The translations under genes were made by a program, and so were the position numbers. DNA of 32,190 nt from a virus. The notes under the pieces are model-generated. The model saw only the letters and a list, made by a program, of their open reading frames with translations, was not told the origin of the DNA and did not search any database. Location of the stretch: the IMG/VR virus record IMGVR_UViG_3300023180_000232, positions 1-32,190 of that record. One strand, written 5' to 3'. This document shows, piece by piece, positions 13,851 through 20,857 of this stretch; the first letter of the stretch is position 1, and each line of letters opens with the position of its first letter.

Positions 13851-14807
13851 ATGGTTGGTAAAATTACGCCCAACGACAAAGTATCTGCGTCTCAAATGCC
13901 ATCTTTGTTTGGTTGCAGCCCTTACACCACTCCGAATGGCCTTTTGCGCTCAATCCGCAATTACCGCGATGGTGTTCCTGATGAGTACCAAGCCGGAGAA
14001 GCTGCTGAGTGGGGTAATACCTTCGAGCCGCATATTTTAGAGAAAGCAGCAGAGCGTTTAAGAGTGCGTGATTTAGAAACGCTTCACACAAAACCATTTT
14101 TTGCAGATGGCGTCGATTTAGCAGCAAGCCTCGATGCTAGTGCTTATGCCGACAATTTAACTGTTAAAAATGATGTCGCTGTTTTCCCTCAAGGTGGCGA
14201 TCAGATGATCCTTAATGGCCCTGGTGTTATTGAAGCTAAATTAACTAGCTATGGTCCTGAGATATTTCCACCACCCTGGAGAGGCCCATTGCAGCTACAA
14301 GCTCAGTTGCTTTGCACTGGTTGGACCTGGGGTTGCGTCGCTACGTTGTATCGAGGCATCGATCTGCGTCTTGCTGTTTACTATCGAGACGAAGAGATTA
14401 TCGAGCAAATCAAATTCAAACTCAAAGACTTCTACAACCGCCTCGATGATGGTGATGTATTCCCGCTCGAAAATTCCAAAGATGGCGTCACTGCATACCC
14501 TAGAGCCGAACCAGAAGCGCCAGAAGTAATGATCCCTAAAAGCGGTCTTCACGCCGATGCATTAAAGCAGCTTGTCGATGCTACCAATAGAAAGAAGATG
14601 GCTGAAGCTGAGATCGATGAGGCGCAATCAATCCTGATGAACTTGATGGGTATGCATGAAACCGCGCATGGGTTGATCGACAATACGCATTATAAGCTTA
14701 AGTGGGGTATGCGTAGTTATAAAGCCACGCCGGAGAAAACAACGCCAGCAAAGCCAGCTAGGACAGTGCGTAGTTCGACAATTAGCTTTAAGGCTGTTGA
14801 GGAATAA
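13851..14807 (+). CDS. YqaJ-type viral recombinase/exonuclease (lambda Exo-like)
   Basis: 318 aa. The catalytic PD-(D/E)XK residues are visible: Glu59 in WGNTFEPHILEKAAERL, Asp95 in LAASLDAS, and Glu128 with Lys130 in GVIEAKLTS. A conserved glutamine pair lies in GPLQLQAQLL. The start SASQMPSLFGCSPYTTPNGL is typical of YqaJ enzymes, which process double-stranded ends 5' to 3' for annealing recombination. The ribosome binding site is CGGGAGAAAAG. An annealase of the Beta/Erf/RecT type is not recognisable nearby; the SSB-like protein at 12740 is the only candidate partner. The stop overlaps the next ATG (TAATG). Confidence 0.9.
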   Translation: MVGKITPNDKVSASQMPSLFGCSPYTTPNGLLRSIRNYRDGVPDEYQAGEAAEWGNTFEPHILEKAAERLRVRDLETLHTKPFFADGVDLAASLDASAYADNLTVKNDVAVFPQGGDQMILNGPGVIEAKLTSYGPEIFPPPWRGPLQLQAQLLCTGWTWGCVATLYRGIDLRLAVYYRDEEIIEQIKFKLKDFYNRLDDGDVFPLENSKDGVTAYPRAEPEAPEVMIPKSGLHADALKQLVDATNRKKMAEAEIDEAQSILMNLMGMHETAHGLIDNTHYKLKWGMRSYKATPEKTTPAKPARTVRSSTISFKAVEE

Positions 14808-15304
14808 TGCGGCATCCTACTGATTTTTATCCAACGCCACACCTAATAATTGCTTCACTACTGCACAACCTAAACTGGGATAATCTAAATGTTTGGGAAC
14901 CTTGTGCTGGCGATGGTCGTTTTGCAGAGGCAATCGAACAGTGCTTCGATGTCGATGTTTTAAGCCACGATATAATGTCAGGTTATGATTTCTTTGATTG
15001 GAAAACTGCAAGACGACCGGACGTTATAACCAACCCGCCATTTAAGCAGATAAGACAATTTATCGATCATGCTTTCGAGATTGGCGTTAAGAGGATGGCT
15101 TTGATTTGCCCCGAGCGTTTGTGGGCTTGCCAGAAGGGATATGAGCAAAAGCTGCGACACAATCCTTCGAGGTTTATTAACCTGACTTGGCGTGAGGATT
15201 ATTTGCAAAAGGGAGGGTCACCGGATAGAGCATTGGCTATATCAATTTGGGATCGACCTCACTCCGATCACACTTTATACGAAGTATGGACTAAGCCAGA
15301 TTAG
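14807..15304 (+). CDS. Adenine-N6 DNA methyltransferase-like protein
   Basis: A 165-aa Rossmann methyltransferase. It has motif I VWEPCAGDGRFAEAI (about residues 27-41) and motif IV DVITNPPFKQ (about 72-81), which fits N6-adenine enzymes. The N-terminus DFYPTPHLIIASLL is typical of small phage methyltransferases. No separate target recognition domain is evident, so the specificity cannot be read from the sequence. No partner endonuclease of a restriction system is adjacent, apart from the small nuclease-fold protein that meets it tail to tail with a 14-bp overlap. It is translationally coupled to the exonuclease. It may protect phage DNA or modify host or phage promoters. Confidence 0.75.
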   Translation: MRHPTDFYPTPHLIIASLLHNLNWDNLNVWEPCAGDGRFAEAIEQCFDVDVLSHDIMSGYDFFDWKTARRPDVITNPPFKQIRQFIDHAFEIGVKRMALICPERLWACQKGYEQKLRHNPSRFINLTWREDYLQKGGSPDRALAISIWDRPHSDHTLYEVWTKPD

Positions 15305-15692
15305 TTAAAGAAAGCGCCTCTTTCCAGGTTCGATCTTCGATATCGTCAGCATTGATTTTTGAAACCGACAATCGTCGAGTGATTTGTTTGTTGATTTTTT
15401 CAATATGGAAGAATGCGATTTTTCTTATATCGAGAGCGACACAGGCAACAATATCGCAATCTTCGATGGTTAGAGGTCGTTTTGGTAAGCTCTTGCTGAC
15501 TTGCCATTGATAAGACCAATTATCGTTTGTTTTTAGTGTCGACTTAACCTGTATTCGTAAAATGTCCTGATTCTTAACAGCGACAATATCCATTCCTTCA
15601 GCATCAATGATAGATGGACTCCAACCGAACCCGAATAACACGCTGCAAGTTAAGTGCTCGCCAGCAGTGCCTATATGCTTGGCGCTAATCAA
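15291..15692 (-). CDS. PD-(D/E)XK nuclease-fold protein
   Basis: 133 aa. The sequence GTAGEHLTCSVLFGFGW (Glu12), AEGMDIVAV (Asp35) and LRIQVKST (Gln48-Val-Lys50) fits the PD-(D/E)XK superfamily, in the branch with a QVK variant (group I intron-associated or DUF4365-like nucleases). It starts inside the end of the lysozyme gene (8-bp overlap) and ends inside the oppositely oriented methyltransferase gene. A housekeeping nuclease for host DNA breakdown or branch resolution is plausible. Pairing with the methyltransferase as a restriction-modification unit cannot be excluded. Confidence 0.6.
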   Translation of the reverse strand: MISAKHIGTAGEHLTCSVLFGFGWSPSIIDAEGMDIVAVKNQDILRIQVKSTLKTNDNWSYQWQVSKSLPKRPLTIEDCDIVACVALDIRKIAFFHIEKINKQITRRLSVSKINADDIEDRTWKEALSLTNLA

Positions 15693-16125
15693 TAGCCTCT
15701 AGCCGTTTAGCGTGGCGTTCAGTGCGATTGGTTGCTTGCTTATATAGTTTGCTATCTCTGAGTTGATCCGCTGCGGCTTTCCAGTTCCTAGCCTCGATAG
15801 CTGCTAAGTGCTTTACGAATTTAGAATAGCGTGATCGACCTAATTGAAAGCAAAGTGATGCAACCGTTACTTGTGCCGCTTCAGGCAAATCATCGAAATC
15901 TCGAACTAGCCATTTTGCATCGTTTAGGGCTATCGTCACATCTTGCTTGAATAGCTCTGCAACCCGCTCTTCACTAACTGGCGCTCCAACAGGCCATCCA
16001 AATTCCTTGTCTTGCGGTACTATTCGATGCCCGATGCCTAGCGTCTCTATGCCTTCGCTACATTTATAAACCTCATAAACACAACCTTCGTCATGTTCGA
16101 GGAGTTGGCGCAATAGTTCCATCAT
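15685..16125 (-). CDS. Endolysin, GH24 lysozyme (T4 type) with Cys at the D20 position
   Basis: 146 aa from ATG 16125, chosen for its ATGA overlap with the upstream small gene; ATG 16152 is an alternative. The active site reads LLEHDEG (Glu13, T4 E11), YKCSEG (Cys22 at T4 D20) and TLGIGH (Thr28, T4 T26). Many phage GH24 enzymes have Cys here, and in T4 lysozyme D20C is known to remain active, so the enzyme is probably functional. The C-terminal part has the usual LCFQLGRSRYSKFVKHL and ends with the basic NRTERHAKRL. It cleaves peptidoglycan between MurNAc and GlcNAc. I see no signal or anchor sequence, so release depends on the holins upstream. Confidence 0.92.
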   Translation of the reverse strand: MMELLRQLLEHDEGCVYEVYKCSEGIETLGIGHRIVPQDKEFGWPVGAPVSEERVAELFKQDVTIALNDAKWLVRDFDDLPEAAQVTVASLCFQLGRSRYSKFVKHLAAIEARNWKAAADQLRDSKLYKQATNRTERHAKRLEAID

Positions 16126-16262
16126 TTGCCCTGGCCTCGATATTTCTTCCACGACTTACGCTTGTGTTTATTTGCTGGGCGACTCAATGGTGATTGTCCA
16201 ATCGAAGTTTTCTTTTTAACCGGGATAGGACGCCATACAGTTCCGACAGTTGCTTTTGCCAT
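16122..16262 (-). CDS. 46-aa basic protein of the lysis block
   Basis: The ATG at 16262 overlaps the stop of the 3TM holin gene (TAATG), and the TGA overlaps the lysozyme start (ATGA). The protein reads VWRPIPVKKKTSIGQSPLSR, then a Lys/Arg-rich helix (NKHKRKSWKKYRGQGK), with 17 basic residues. I recall similar small basic proteins just upstream of endolysins in other phages. It has no membrane segment. The role is unknown; nucleic-acid binding or a structural role is possible. Confidence 0.7.
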   Translation of the reverse strand: MAKATVGTVWRPIPVKKKTSIGQSPLSRPANKHKRKSWKKYRGQGK

Positions 16263-16657
16263 TACTTAGATACCCCTTTCGTCTTCTCTAACGTCCTAAG
16301 TCCACCTAATCCGAGCATACCTAGCAGAACCGTTAGAAGCGTATCCATATCAAAAGCTGGCAGAGGACTCATCTCTACGCCAGCAACAGTCACGCCAAAC
16401 AAAATCAATGGCTGAATAACGAAGTGATAAGCAAGAGCAACGCCACAGGTCCATCCGACAAACGGACGCCATCCAGCAACAAAAGCAGATCGAGATGCGG
16501 CTTCAACTTTGTTTACCTCTAGTTGACCTTTAGCGAGTTCTTGCGCGTGACGTTCCGCCATCGTGCTTAACTCAAAAGCGATTCTATTCTTCTGATCTTT
16601 ATCTTCGATGAACTTATCAAGAAGCCCGGTGACCGGACCTATCAATGCTTGGATCAT
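16262..16657 (-). CDS. Holin, GTA-type three-helix family
   Basis: 131 aa. The N-terminal third is amphipathic and charged (LLDKFIEDKDQKNRIAFELS, AERHAQELAKGQLEVNKVEA). After FVAGWRPFVGWTCGVALAYH come further hydrophobic helices at about 77-93 and 104-120. The motif AGWRPFVGW is characteristic of the 3TM holin family found in gene transfer agents and alphaproteobacterial phages (PF11351 as I recall it). It would sit in the inner membrane and time the release of the lysozyme. The ATG overlaps the upstream gene by 4 bp and the stop forms TAATG with the 46-aa gene. Confidence 0.85.
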   Translation of the reverse strand: MIQALIGPVTGLLDKFIEDKDQKNRIAFELSTMAERHAQELAKGQLEVNKVEAASRSAFVAGWRPFVGWTCGVALAYHFVIQPLILFGVTVAGVEMSPLPAFDMDTLLTVLLGMLGLGGLRTLEKTKGVSK

Positions 16658-17019
16658 GTTCCTACCCTTTCATTCGCTACAGGTATATGCTTACCATTAT
16701 GAATATGTAGCTGGTGATCCATTTCTTTCCGAAGCTGCATAACCGAGCTAGTTAATTCAGCCATAGCAATATGGTCCCGGCGCAAGTTCTCAGGACTGTT
16801 CATCTTAGCGAGAATATCTAATCTCTGGGAAGTAACGGATGAGCCATTTTCTAAAATATCGATGCGTTTATCATTAGCCTTCAGCGTCGAATGAATTTCA
16901 GATATTGCTTCTTGCAGATCTTTGATTCGCATCTTGGCAACAGCCGCTCCACCAAAAATCGAAGCAGCGACACCTAGCAATGTTATGATGAGCCTTAGAT
17001 CAACCGTTGCGCCGTCCAT
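16654..17019 (-). CDS. Membrane-anchored coiled-coil protein of the lysis block
   Basis: 121 aa from ATG 17019, which has GGAG 7 nt upstream; a longer frame from 17118 would only shadow the 53-aa gene. An N-terminal helix LRLIITLLGVAASIFGG (about 8-24) spans the membrane. A long coiled coil follows (about 30-105), including IKDLQEAISEIHSTLKANDK and SSVMQLRKEMDHQLHIH. One membrane anchor and a coiled coil fit an i-spanin or a holin regulator such as XhlA. No lipoprotein partner for a spanin is evident. The family is not identified. Confidence 0.65.
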   Translation of the reverse strand: MDGATVDLRLIITLLGVAASIFGGAAVAKMRIKDLQEAISEIHSTLKANDKRIDILENGSSVTSQRLDILAKMNSPENLRRDHIAMAELTSSVMQLRKEMDHQLHIHNGKHIPVANERVGT

Positions 17020-17161
17020 TTCGCATCTCCGAAATCTGCTGCCATATTCTGAGACTGAGCCAAACAATAGATAAAAGCGCAGAAATGCTGGGTAATATCT
17101 CCCAAAACGCACCAGCACTAATGCCTACAGCACTCCAATCAAAGATGCGATTGTCGTTCAT
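17000..17161 (-). CDS. 53-aa small holin-like membrane protein
   Basis: The start at ATG 17161 overlaps the stop of the 31-aa gene (ATGA). The sequence has a polar N-terminus (MNDNRIFDWSAVG), a hydrophobic stretch from about 11 to 40 (ISAGAFWEILPSISALLSIV) and a basic tail (MRNGRRNG). This is the size and charge pattern of class II or III phage holins. It overlaps the coiled-coil gene by 20 bp. Holin activity is inferred from the topology and the lysis context. Confidence 0.65.
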   Translation of the reverse strand: MNDNRIFDWSAVGISAGAFWEILPSISALLSIVWLSLRIWQQISEMRNGRRNG

Positions 17162-17253
17162 TTACCTATCCTCGAAACGATGAGGATTAATAGCACAACT
17201 AGTCCAGCGATCACCAGTTCAGCAGTTGTAAAGAGGTGAACGCCCGGTGGCAT
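17158..17253 (-). CDS. 31-aa single-helix membrane peptide
   Basis: This very short gene is joined to its neighbours by TAATG (17251-17255, after the S74 fibre stop) and ATGA (17158-17161). The peptide starts MPPGVHLFTTAELVIAG and has one hydrophobic helix (about 13-26, LVIAGLVVLLILIV) and a basic end (SRIGK). The precise coupling on both sides argues that it is translated. It may be a pinholin- or antiholin-like partner of the 53-aa protein. Confidence 0.6.
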   Translation of the reverse strand: MPPGVHLFTTAELVIAGLVVLLILIVSRIGK

Positions 17254-18344
17254 TACGGGGTCTCCAATGCATCAAGCCGTGATTTCACAGAAGTCATTTC
17301 AGTTTCCAGCGTTTCAATTTTAACTAACGCTTCGCGTAGTGCAGCGGTAAGCAATGGAACGAGTTTGGATTGATCTATACCTTGATAATCAGGAACGCTG
17401 CGAGTACCCATCACTGCTTCTGTGACTACGTTGCCATCGTCGTCTAATACTGCTGGCGTGACCTCGTACTCTTCGTCTCTCATTCCATCTTGCGTACCAG
17501 TCACAGCTTCTGGAACCACAGCTTGAACTTCGTGAGCTAAGAAGCCGTCTACCGTTCTGTCTGGATCAGCAATGAAGTTAAAGCGATGGACGGGGATTTG
17601 ATTAACTCGATCTATTGCACCAGTAAGATCAACCACGTTTTCTTTAAGACGAGCATCTGATGTAGTATTGTAAGCGACTGAACTTGTAGTAACTCTAATG
17701 TCACCAATTACTGAAGAGTTAGCGTCAAACCTTACTCTATAAGCACCACTTGCTTGAGCATTAGAAAAGACCATTGCACTACTAGTAACGCCTGTCTTTG
17801 TATTTGTTAGCGTAAGTGCGTCGCCTTGAAGACTCATGCGTTCTGCGTTGCTGGTGTAAAATCTAATACGACTATTAGAAGAACTTCCGTCTATCGCTGT
17901 TGTTCCTGACCCCCAATATATCTGCTTGTCATCACCGGATACATTAATGTTGCCGCTGTTGGTGATACGCATGGCTTCGCTAGAACCATTTTTGAATAGA
18001 ATGTTTGCACTGCCTCCAGATCTTAGCGACAAATCATCTGACCCGCTTACCGACAAAATTTCATTTGTTCCATCTGTTCCTAAATCAAATCTTAAATTAT
18101 TCGCGTCTGATAACTCTAATATCGCGGCAGGCGAACTCGTCCCAATACCAACCCGATTGTTCGTGGAATCAACATAGAGCGTATCGGTATCGACACTTAA
18201 ATCGCCAGCAAGCGTCACATTATCACTAGCATCGAGCGTAATCGCAGCAGTAGCGCTTGATGGGTGATTGAGGCTAACAGTTTCTACAACTGCGCTCGCA
18301 CTATCAGTAGCTAGGCCTGTCGTTCCGTTAATCGTTACGGTCAT
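17253..18344 (-). CDS. Tail fibre with C-terminal peptidase S74 intramolecular chaperone
   Basis: 363 aa. The N-terminal 220 residues are beta-rich and repetitive (ITLDASDNVTLAGDLSV, NNRVGIGTSSP), as in shaft and knob regions of trimeric fibres. Residues about 228-363 form the S74 chaperone. TTSDARLKENV contains the catalytic Ser229-Asp230 and Lys234; FLAHEVQAVVPEAV and QGIDQSKLVPLLTAALREAL complete the signature. A final coiled coil follows (ETLETEMTSVKSRLDALE). The S74 domain trimerises the fibre and then cleaves itself off. It is the last fibre gene before the lysis block and was probably exchanged as a unit. Confidence 0.9.
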   Translation of the reverse strand: MTVTINGTTGLATDSASAVVETVSLNHPSSATAAITLDASDNVTLAGDLSVDTDTLYVDSTNNRVGIGTSSPAAILELSDANNLRFDLGTDGTNEILSVSGSDDLSLRSGGSANILFKNGSSEAMRITNSGNINVSGDDKQIYWGSGTTAIDGSSSNSRIRFYTSNAERMSLQGDALTLTNTKTGVTSSAMVFSNAQASGAYRVRFDANSSVIGDIRVTTSSVAYNTTSDARLKENVVDLTGAIDRVNQIPVHRFNFIADPDRTVDGFLAHEVQAVVPEAVTGTQDGMRDEEYEVTPAVLDDDGNVVTEAVMGTRSVPDYQGIDQSKLVPLLTAALREALVKIETLETEMTSVKSRLDALETP

Positions 18345-18529
18345 TGTGCGGCCTCCGCAATGGTTAGTGTGCCAGCCTCAACTTGGCGCAGGATCTCGGC
18401 GTAGTGGCGGTTGGCGGGGTCTAAGGGTACGAACATCTCTTGTCCGTCGATGGTGGCACGGATGATAGAAACTTTATTAGTCATAGAGCTTCTTTGGTAT
18501 TGTGCGTTTGTAATTTGAATATCATTCAT
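18341..18529 (-). CDS. 62-aa tail-fibre accessory protein
   Basis: Starts 3 bp after the stop of the CBM-like fibre and overlaps the S74 fibre gene by 4 bp. The core KVSIIRATIDGQEMFVPLD, then ANRHYAEILRQVEAG and LTIAEA, is of a type I associate with small proteins beside marine phage fibres. A start at the internal Met16 is possible. It probably helps fibre assembly or forms a small tail component; no enzymatic motif is seen. Confidence 0.6.
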   Translation of the reverse strand: MNDIQITNAQYQRSSMTNKVSIIRATIDGQEMFVPLDPANRHYAEILRQVEAGTLTIAEAAQ

Positions 18530-18532
18530 TTT

Positions 18533-19723
18533 CTACAACTCCGCATCTACTTTTATAATACACTGGACAGTCCCGTCTCTGTAAACGACACAGGGGTTTC
18601 CTGTTGTCATTGAGGTAGTATTATTAAAAAGTACATTAGATATTTTCGTACCACTTTGGTCTGGTGAAATTGTTCCACCTGCATTAGCAACAACGCCATC
18701 ATTGACATAAAAGCCATTAGAAGCAGAAGTTAAAGAAAGCGTAGGCTCTGCCCTCATAATAACAGGGTTATTAAGGAACGTATTAGCCTTGCCAGAACCA
18801 CCAATTAAACCTTGACCAAACATAACATAGTCATTACCAACGCCAGACTCTCCACCTTCTTGCCAATAATACCTCTGACACCGTGCAAGCTCATCCCCAT
18901 ACGGGCGATGCTCAAACGGGGTTGCCTGCGAGCCGACCTCTAGTTGGACGCCTGTGATGTAGAAATTGTTGGAAGTGCTATCAGCTAAATTAACATTACT
19001 TGCAGAAACTCTATTTGCATCCGACAGTGATGCCCATGATGTTGCGAGACTTCCAGACGTGTATTGACTACCTGCAGCTAACCAGAAATTTACATAAAGT
19101 GAGGCGTTGTTATCATTTGTAAACGCGCCCGTTGCATCACCAGCGTAAGTTATTGTTTTATATTCCCATGTATTAGCAGCATCAACAGTGTAAGTACTTG
19201 CAATATGTCGGCCGTTATCAACATCACGAAGTTCAATAGTGTATGTTCCTGTCTTCGATGATTTTACCCAAAAAGAAAGCGTTACTGATACAGCGTCAGC
19301 AGTTCCTTTTTTGAGTTGTTGTAAGTCTTGTCCTTCCAGAATCTGAGCAACATATACATAATCTCCTGCTGCAAGCGAAGCGTCTGCGGTAGTACAAGAC
19401 AATCCATAACTCCGTGCAAACCCATCCGGTCCATCAGAAGCTTGAGAAACTGTCCAAGTTCCAGCGGTGTTAACAATAAACTGAAAACGATCTGGACCGT
19501 AGTAACCAGAAGTGGTAACACCAGACGTACTCGCTCCCCTCTGTGCCACGGTCATTGCACCGTTCGTCGCAAGATTCCTCGAACCCCCGATCTGCCCACC
19601 ATTGATCGACGCGATTCCAGAGACATCCTTACCATTAAAGGACGCAGTACCTCCGCTATCCAGTGTAATAGACGCAGAGCCACTACTGGCGTGCTGAAGG
19701 TTAGTGACCTTTAATGTGGACAT
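18533..19723 (-). CDS. Tail fibre with carbohydrate-binding jelly-roll domain
   Basis: 396 aa. A short N-terminal attachment segment (STLKVTNLQHASSGSASITL) resembles those of neighbouring fibres. SRNLATNGAMTVAQRGAS introduces a beta jelly-roll of CBM_4_9 type (about 50-270), with VTLSFWVKSSKTGTYTIEL and the closing YITGVQLEVGSQATPFEHRP. The final 120 residues (ARCQRYYWQEGG onward) form a typical C-terminal receptor module. It likely binds surface glycans of the host. It is coupled to the next gene and belongs to the fibre cassette that lacks the TCGA enrichment of the rest of the genome. Confidence 0.8.
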   Translation of the reverse strand: MSTLKVTNLQHASSGSASITLDSGGTASFNGKDVSGIASINGGQIGGSRNLATNGAMTVAQRGASTSGVTTSGYYGPDRFQFIVNTAGTWTVSQASDGPDGFARSYGLSCTTADASLAAGDYVYVAQILEGQDLQQLKKGTADAVSVTLSFWVKSSKTGTYTIELRDVDNGRHIASTYTVDAANTWEYKTITYAGDATGAFTNDNNASLYVNFWLAAGSQYTSGSLATSWASLSDANRVSASNVNLADSTSNNFYITGVQLEVGSQATPFEHRPYGDELARCQRYYWQEGGESGVGNDYVMFGQGLIGGSGKANTFLNNPVIMRAEPTLSLTSASNGFYVNDGVVANAGGTISPDQSGTKISNVLFNNTTSMTTGNPCVVYRDGTVQCIIKVDAEL

Positions 19724-19725
19724 GA

Positions 19726-20073
19726 TTACTCTCCAAGAAGAGTGGCTAGATCAAGAGCCTTGAGTTCATCAGGTGTAGTAGCAGCTTCGATGCGAGCGTC
19801 ACTTGTAATGTCACGCAGTACTTGCTTTTCAGCAGCAATCTCAGCAGCACCAGAGCCAGCTTCCAACGCCTTCATGTAAGCTACATCAAGGTCAGCTAGT
19901 CTTGGCGCACGTTCGATGCGTAAATTGTCTTTATGGATTGCTTTGGCAGCAGCCATGTCTACTTCAACAACAGCCCCGTTGAACTGCCAAGCACCCCTAA
20001 AGGTACGGTCACTTGGTACTGTTAATGACGACGCATCTCTAACATCGCCATTGATATTGATATAAGTCGTCAT
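19726..20073 (-). CDS. Tail-fibre-associated protein (DUF4376/assembly-like)
   Basis: 115 aa from ATG 20073. That start has an ATGA overlap with the preceding gene and a GGAG nearby, so it is better than ATG 20088. The N-terminal segment TYININGDVRDASSLTVPSD leads into RTFRGAWQFNG, a motif common in fibre-assembly proteins. A helical half follows (EVDMAAAKAIHKDNLRIERA to LKALDLATLLGE). It shares the PSDRxFRxAW motif with the upstream gene. It probably assists fibre folding or attachment. Confidence 0.6.
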   Translation of the reverse strand: MTTYININGDVRDASSLTVPSDRTFRGAWQFNGAVVEVDMAAAKAIHKDNLRIERAPRLADLDVAYMKALEAGSGAAEIAAEKQVLRDITSDARIEAATTPDELKALDLATLLGE

Positions 20074-20480
20074 TGCATAATTCTCCATGCATTGCGGAAA
20101 CTACGGTCACTAGGGATTAGTTCAACAGGCACTATCCGCATAATGCACCTGTTACCTTGATAGTCCCGCCAAACAGCAGGGTCTATGTCTTTCATTACCA
20201 GATACTCGATGGCTTCTTCTTCGCTCATAGCATCGATAGGTTCAGCGTAGGGGTGTTCCTTTGGCTGACCATCAGGTACGTCTCTGTCGCGCTGGTAAGT
20301 ATCAAGAGGTGGTAAAATGCCACCCGCCAATGCACACGCCATCCAATTAGGATCAGGGACAAGCACCTTCGCTGGTTCGTCTGGTGTAGCCGGATCTTCA
20401 AACAAGACACGATACTTAGACTGCACTGGCTCTAGCCGAGATTTAGCTTCTAGTAGTCGATCCCAGAGATGCTGCGTCAT
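20070..20480 (-). CDS. Unknown fibre-module protein with PSDRSFRNAW end
   Basis: 136 aa. An N-terminal helix (MTQHLWDRLLEAKSRLEPV) and an acidic, proline-rich middle (EDPATPDEPAKVLVPDPNW, DVPDGQPKEHPYAEPIDAM) lead to a C-terminus IPSDRSFRNAWRIMQ. That end matches the motif at the N-terminal part of the next protein. The 4-bp overlaps on both sides suggest a role in assembly of the fibres encoded around it. I cannot name a family with certainty. Confidence 0.55.
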   Translation of the reverse strand: MTQHLWDRLLEAKSRLEPVQSKYRVLFEDPATPDEPAKVLVPDPNWMACALAGGILPPLDTYQRDRDVPDGQPKEHPYAEPIDAMSEEEAIEYLVMKDIDPAVWRDYQGNRCIMRIVPVELIPSDRSFRNAWRIMQ

Positions 20481-20857
20481 GCGAGGTCTCCTAGAAGAGA
20501 AACACAGTTAAACTCAGCGTCCCACCCCCCAGCACTATTGGTGTTTACTCGAACCATAACGGTGGATGCGGTAGATAGCGTCGTGTCAATGGCTACAGCA
20601 ATGATGCTAGTATTACTGTTGCTTTCAAATGGGCCACACACACCAGCATAGTTTGCGTTCGCCATTGCGTTGGTAAGACTAGTGTCAAATTTGCCTGTAG
20701 CTTCATCAGTTACACTTGAGAAGTTAAAACTATTAGTAATAGTAACAGTACTACTCGCATTAATGTTGATCCAAGCTCTGGACGAGCCACTTAAGATATA
20801 GTTTGTGCCTACCGTGGTTGTAGAGTCGGAGATGTTTGAGACGGTTAAGGTGCTCAT
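20477..20857 (-). CDS. Short fibre/receptor-binding protein, paralogue 3 of 3
   Basis: 126 aa, beta-rich and rich in Ser/Thr/Asn. The shared pattern of the three paralogues is visible: a start MSTLTVSNI, a SRAWININ strand, then SVTDEATGKFDTSLTNAMAN followed by ANYAG, and the last residues GDLA. Small proteins with the AWVNFNG-type core are frequent in marine phage fibre modules and act as trimeric knobs or adhesins. It is coupled to its neighbours by 4-bp overlaps. It differs from its sister genes mainly in the C-terminal half, where receptor contacts are expected. Confidence 0.65.
   Translation of the reverse strand: MSTLTVSNISDSTTTVGTNYILSGSSRAWININASSTVTITNSFNFSSVTDEATGKFDTSLTNAMANANYAGVCGPFESNSNTSIIAVAIDTTLSTASTVMVRVNTNSAGGWDAEFNCVSLLGDLA

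Noticed and set aside
13788-13895. Extension of the resolvase-like gene to ATG 13895
   Set aside because: It would run through the divergent promoter region and into the exonuclease gene. ATG 13787 has a GGGAG site.
14807-15692. Classical restriction-modification system made of the methyltransferase and the QVK nuclease
   Set aside because: The genes converge rather than forming an operon, the methyltransferase has no visible target recognition domain, and the nuclease starts inside the lysis operon. Kept only as a hypothesis.
17020-17118. Extension of the coiled-coil lysis protein to ATG 17118
   Set aside because: The added residues are a shadow of the 53-aa membrane gene. ATG 17019 has GGAG upstream.
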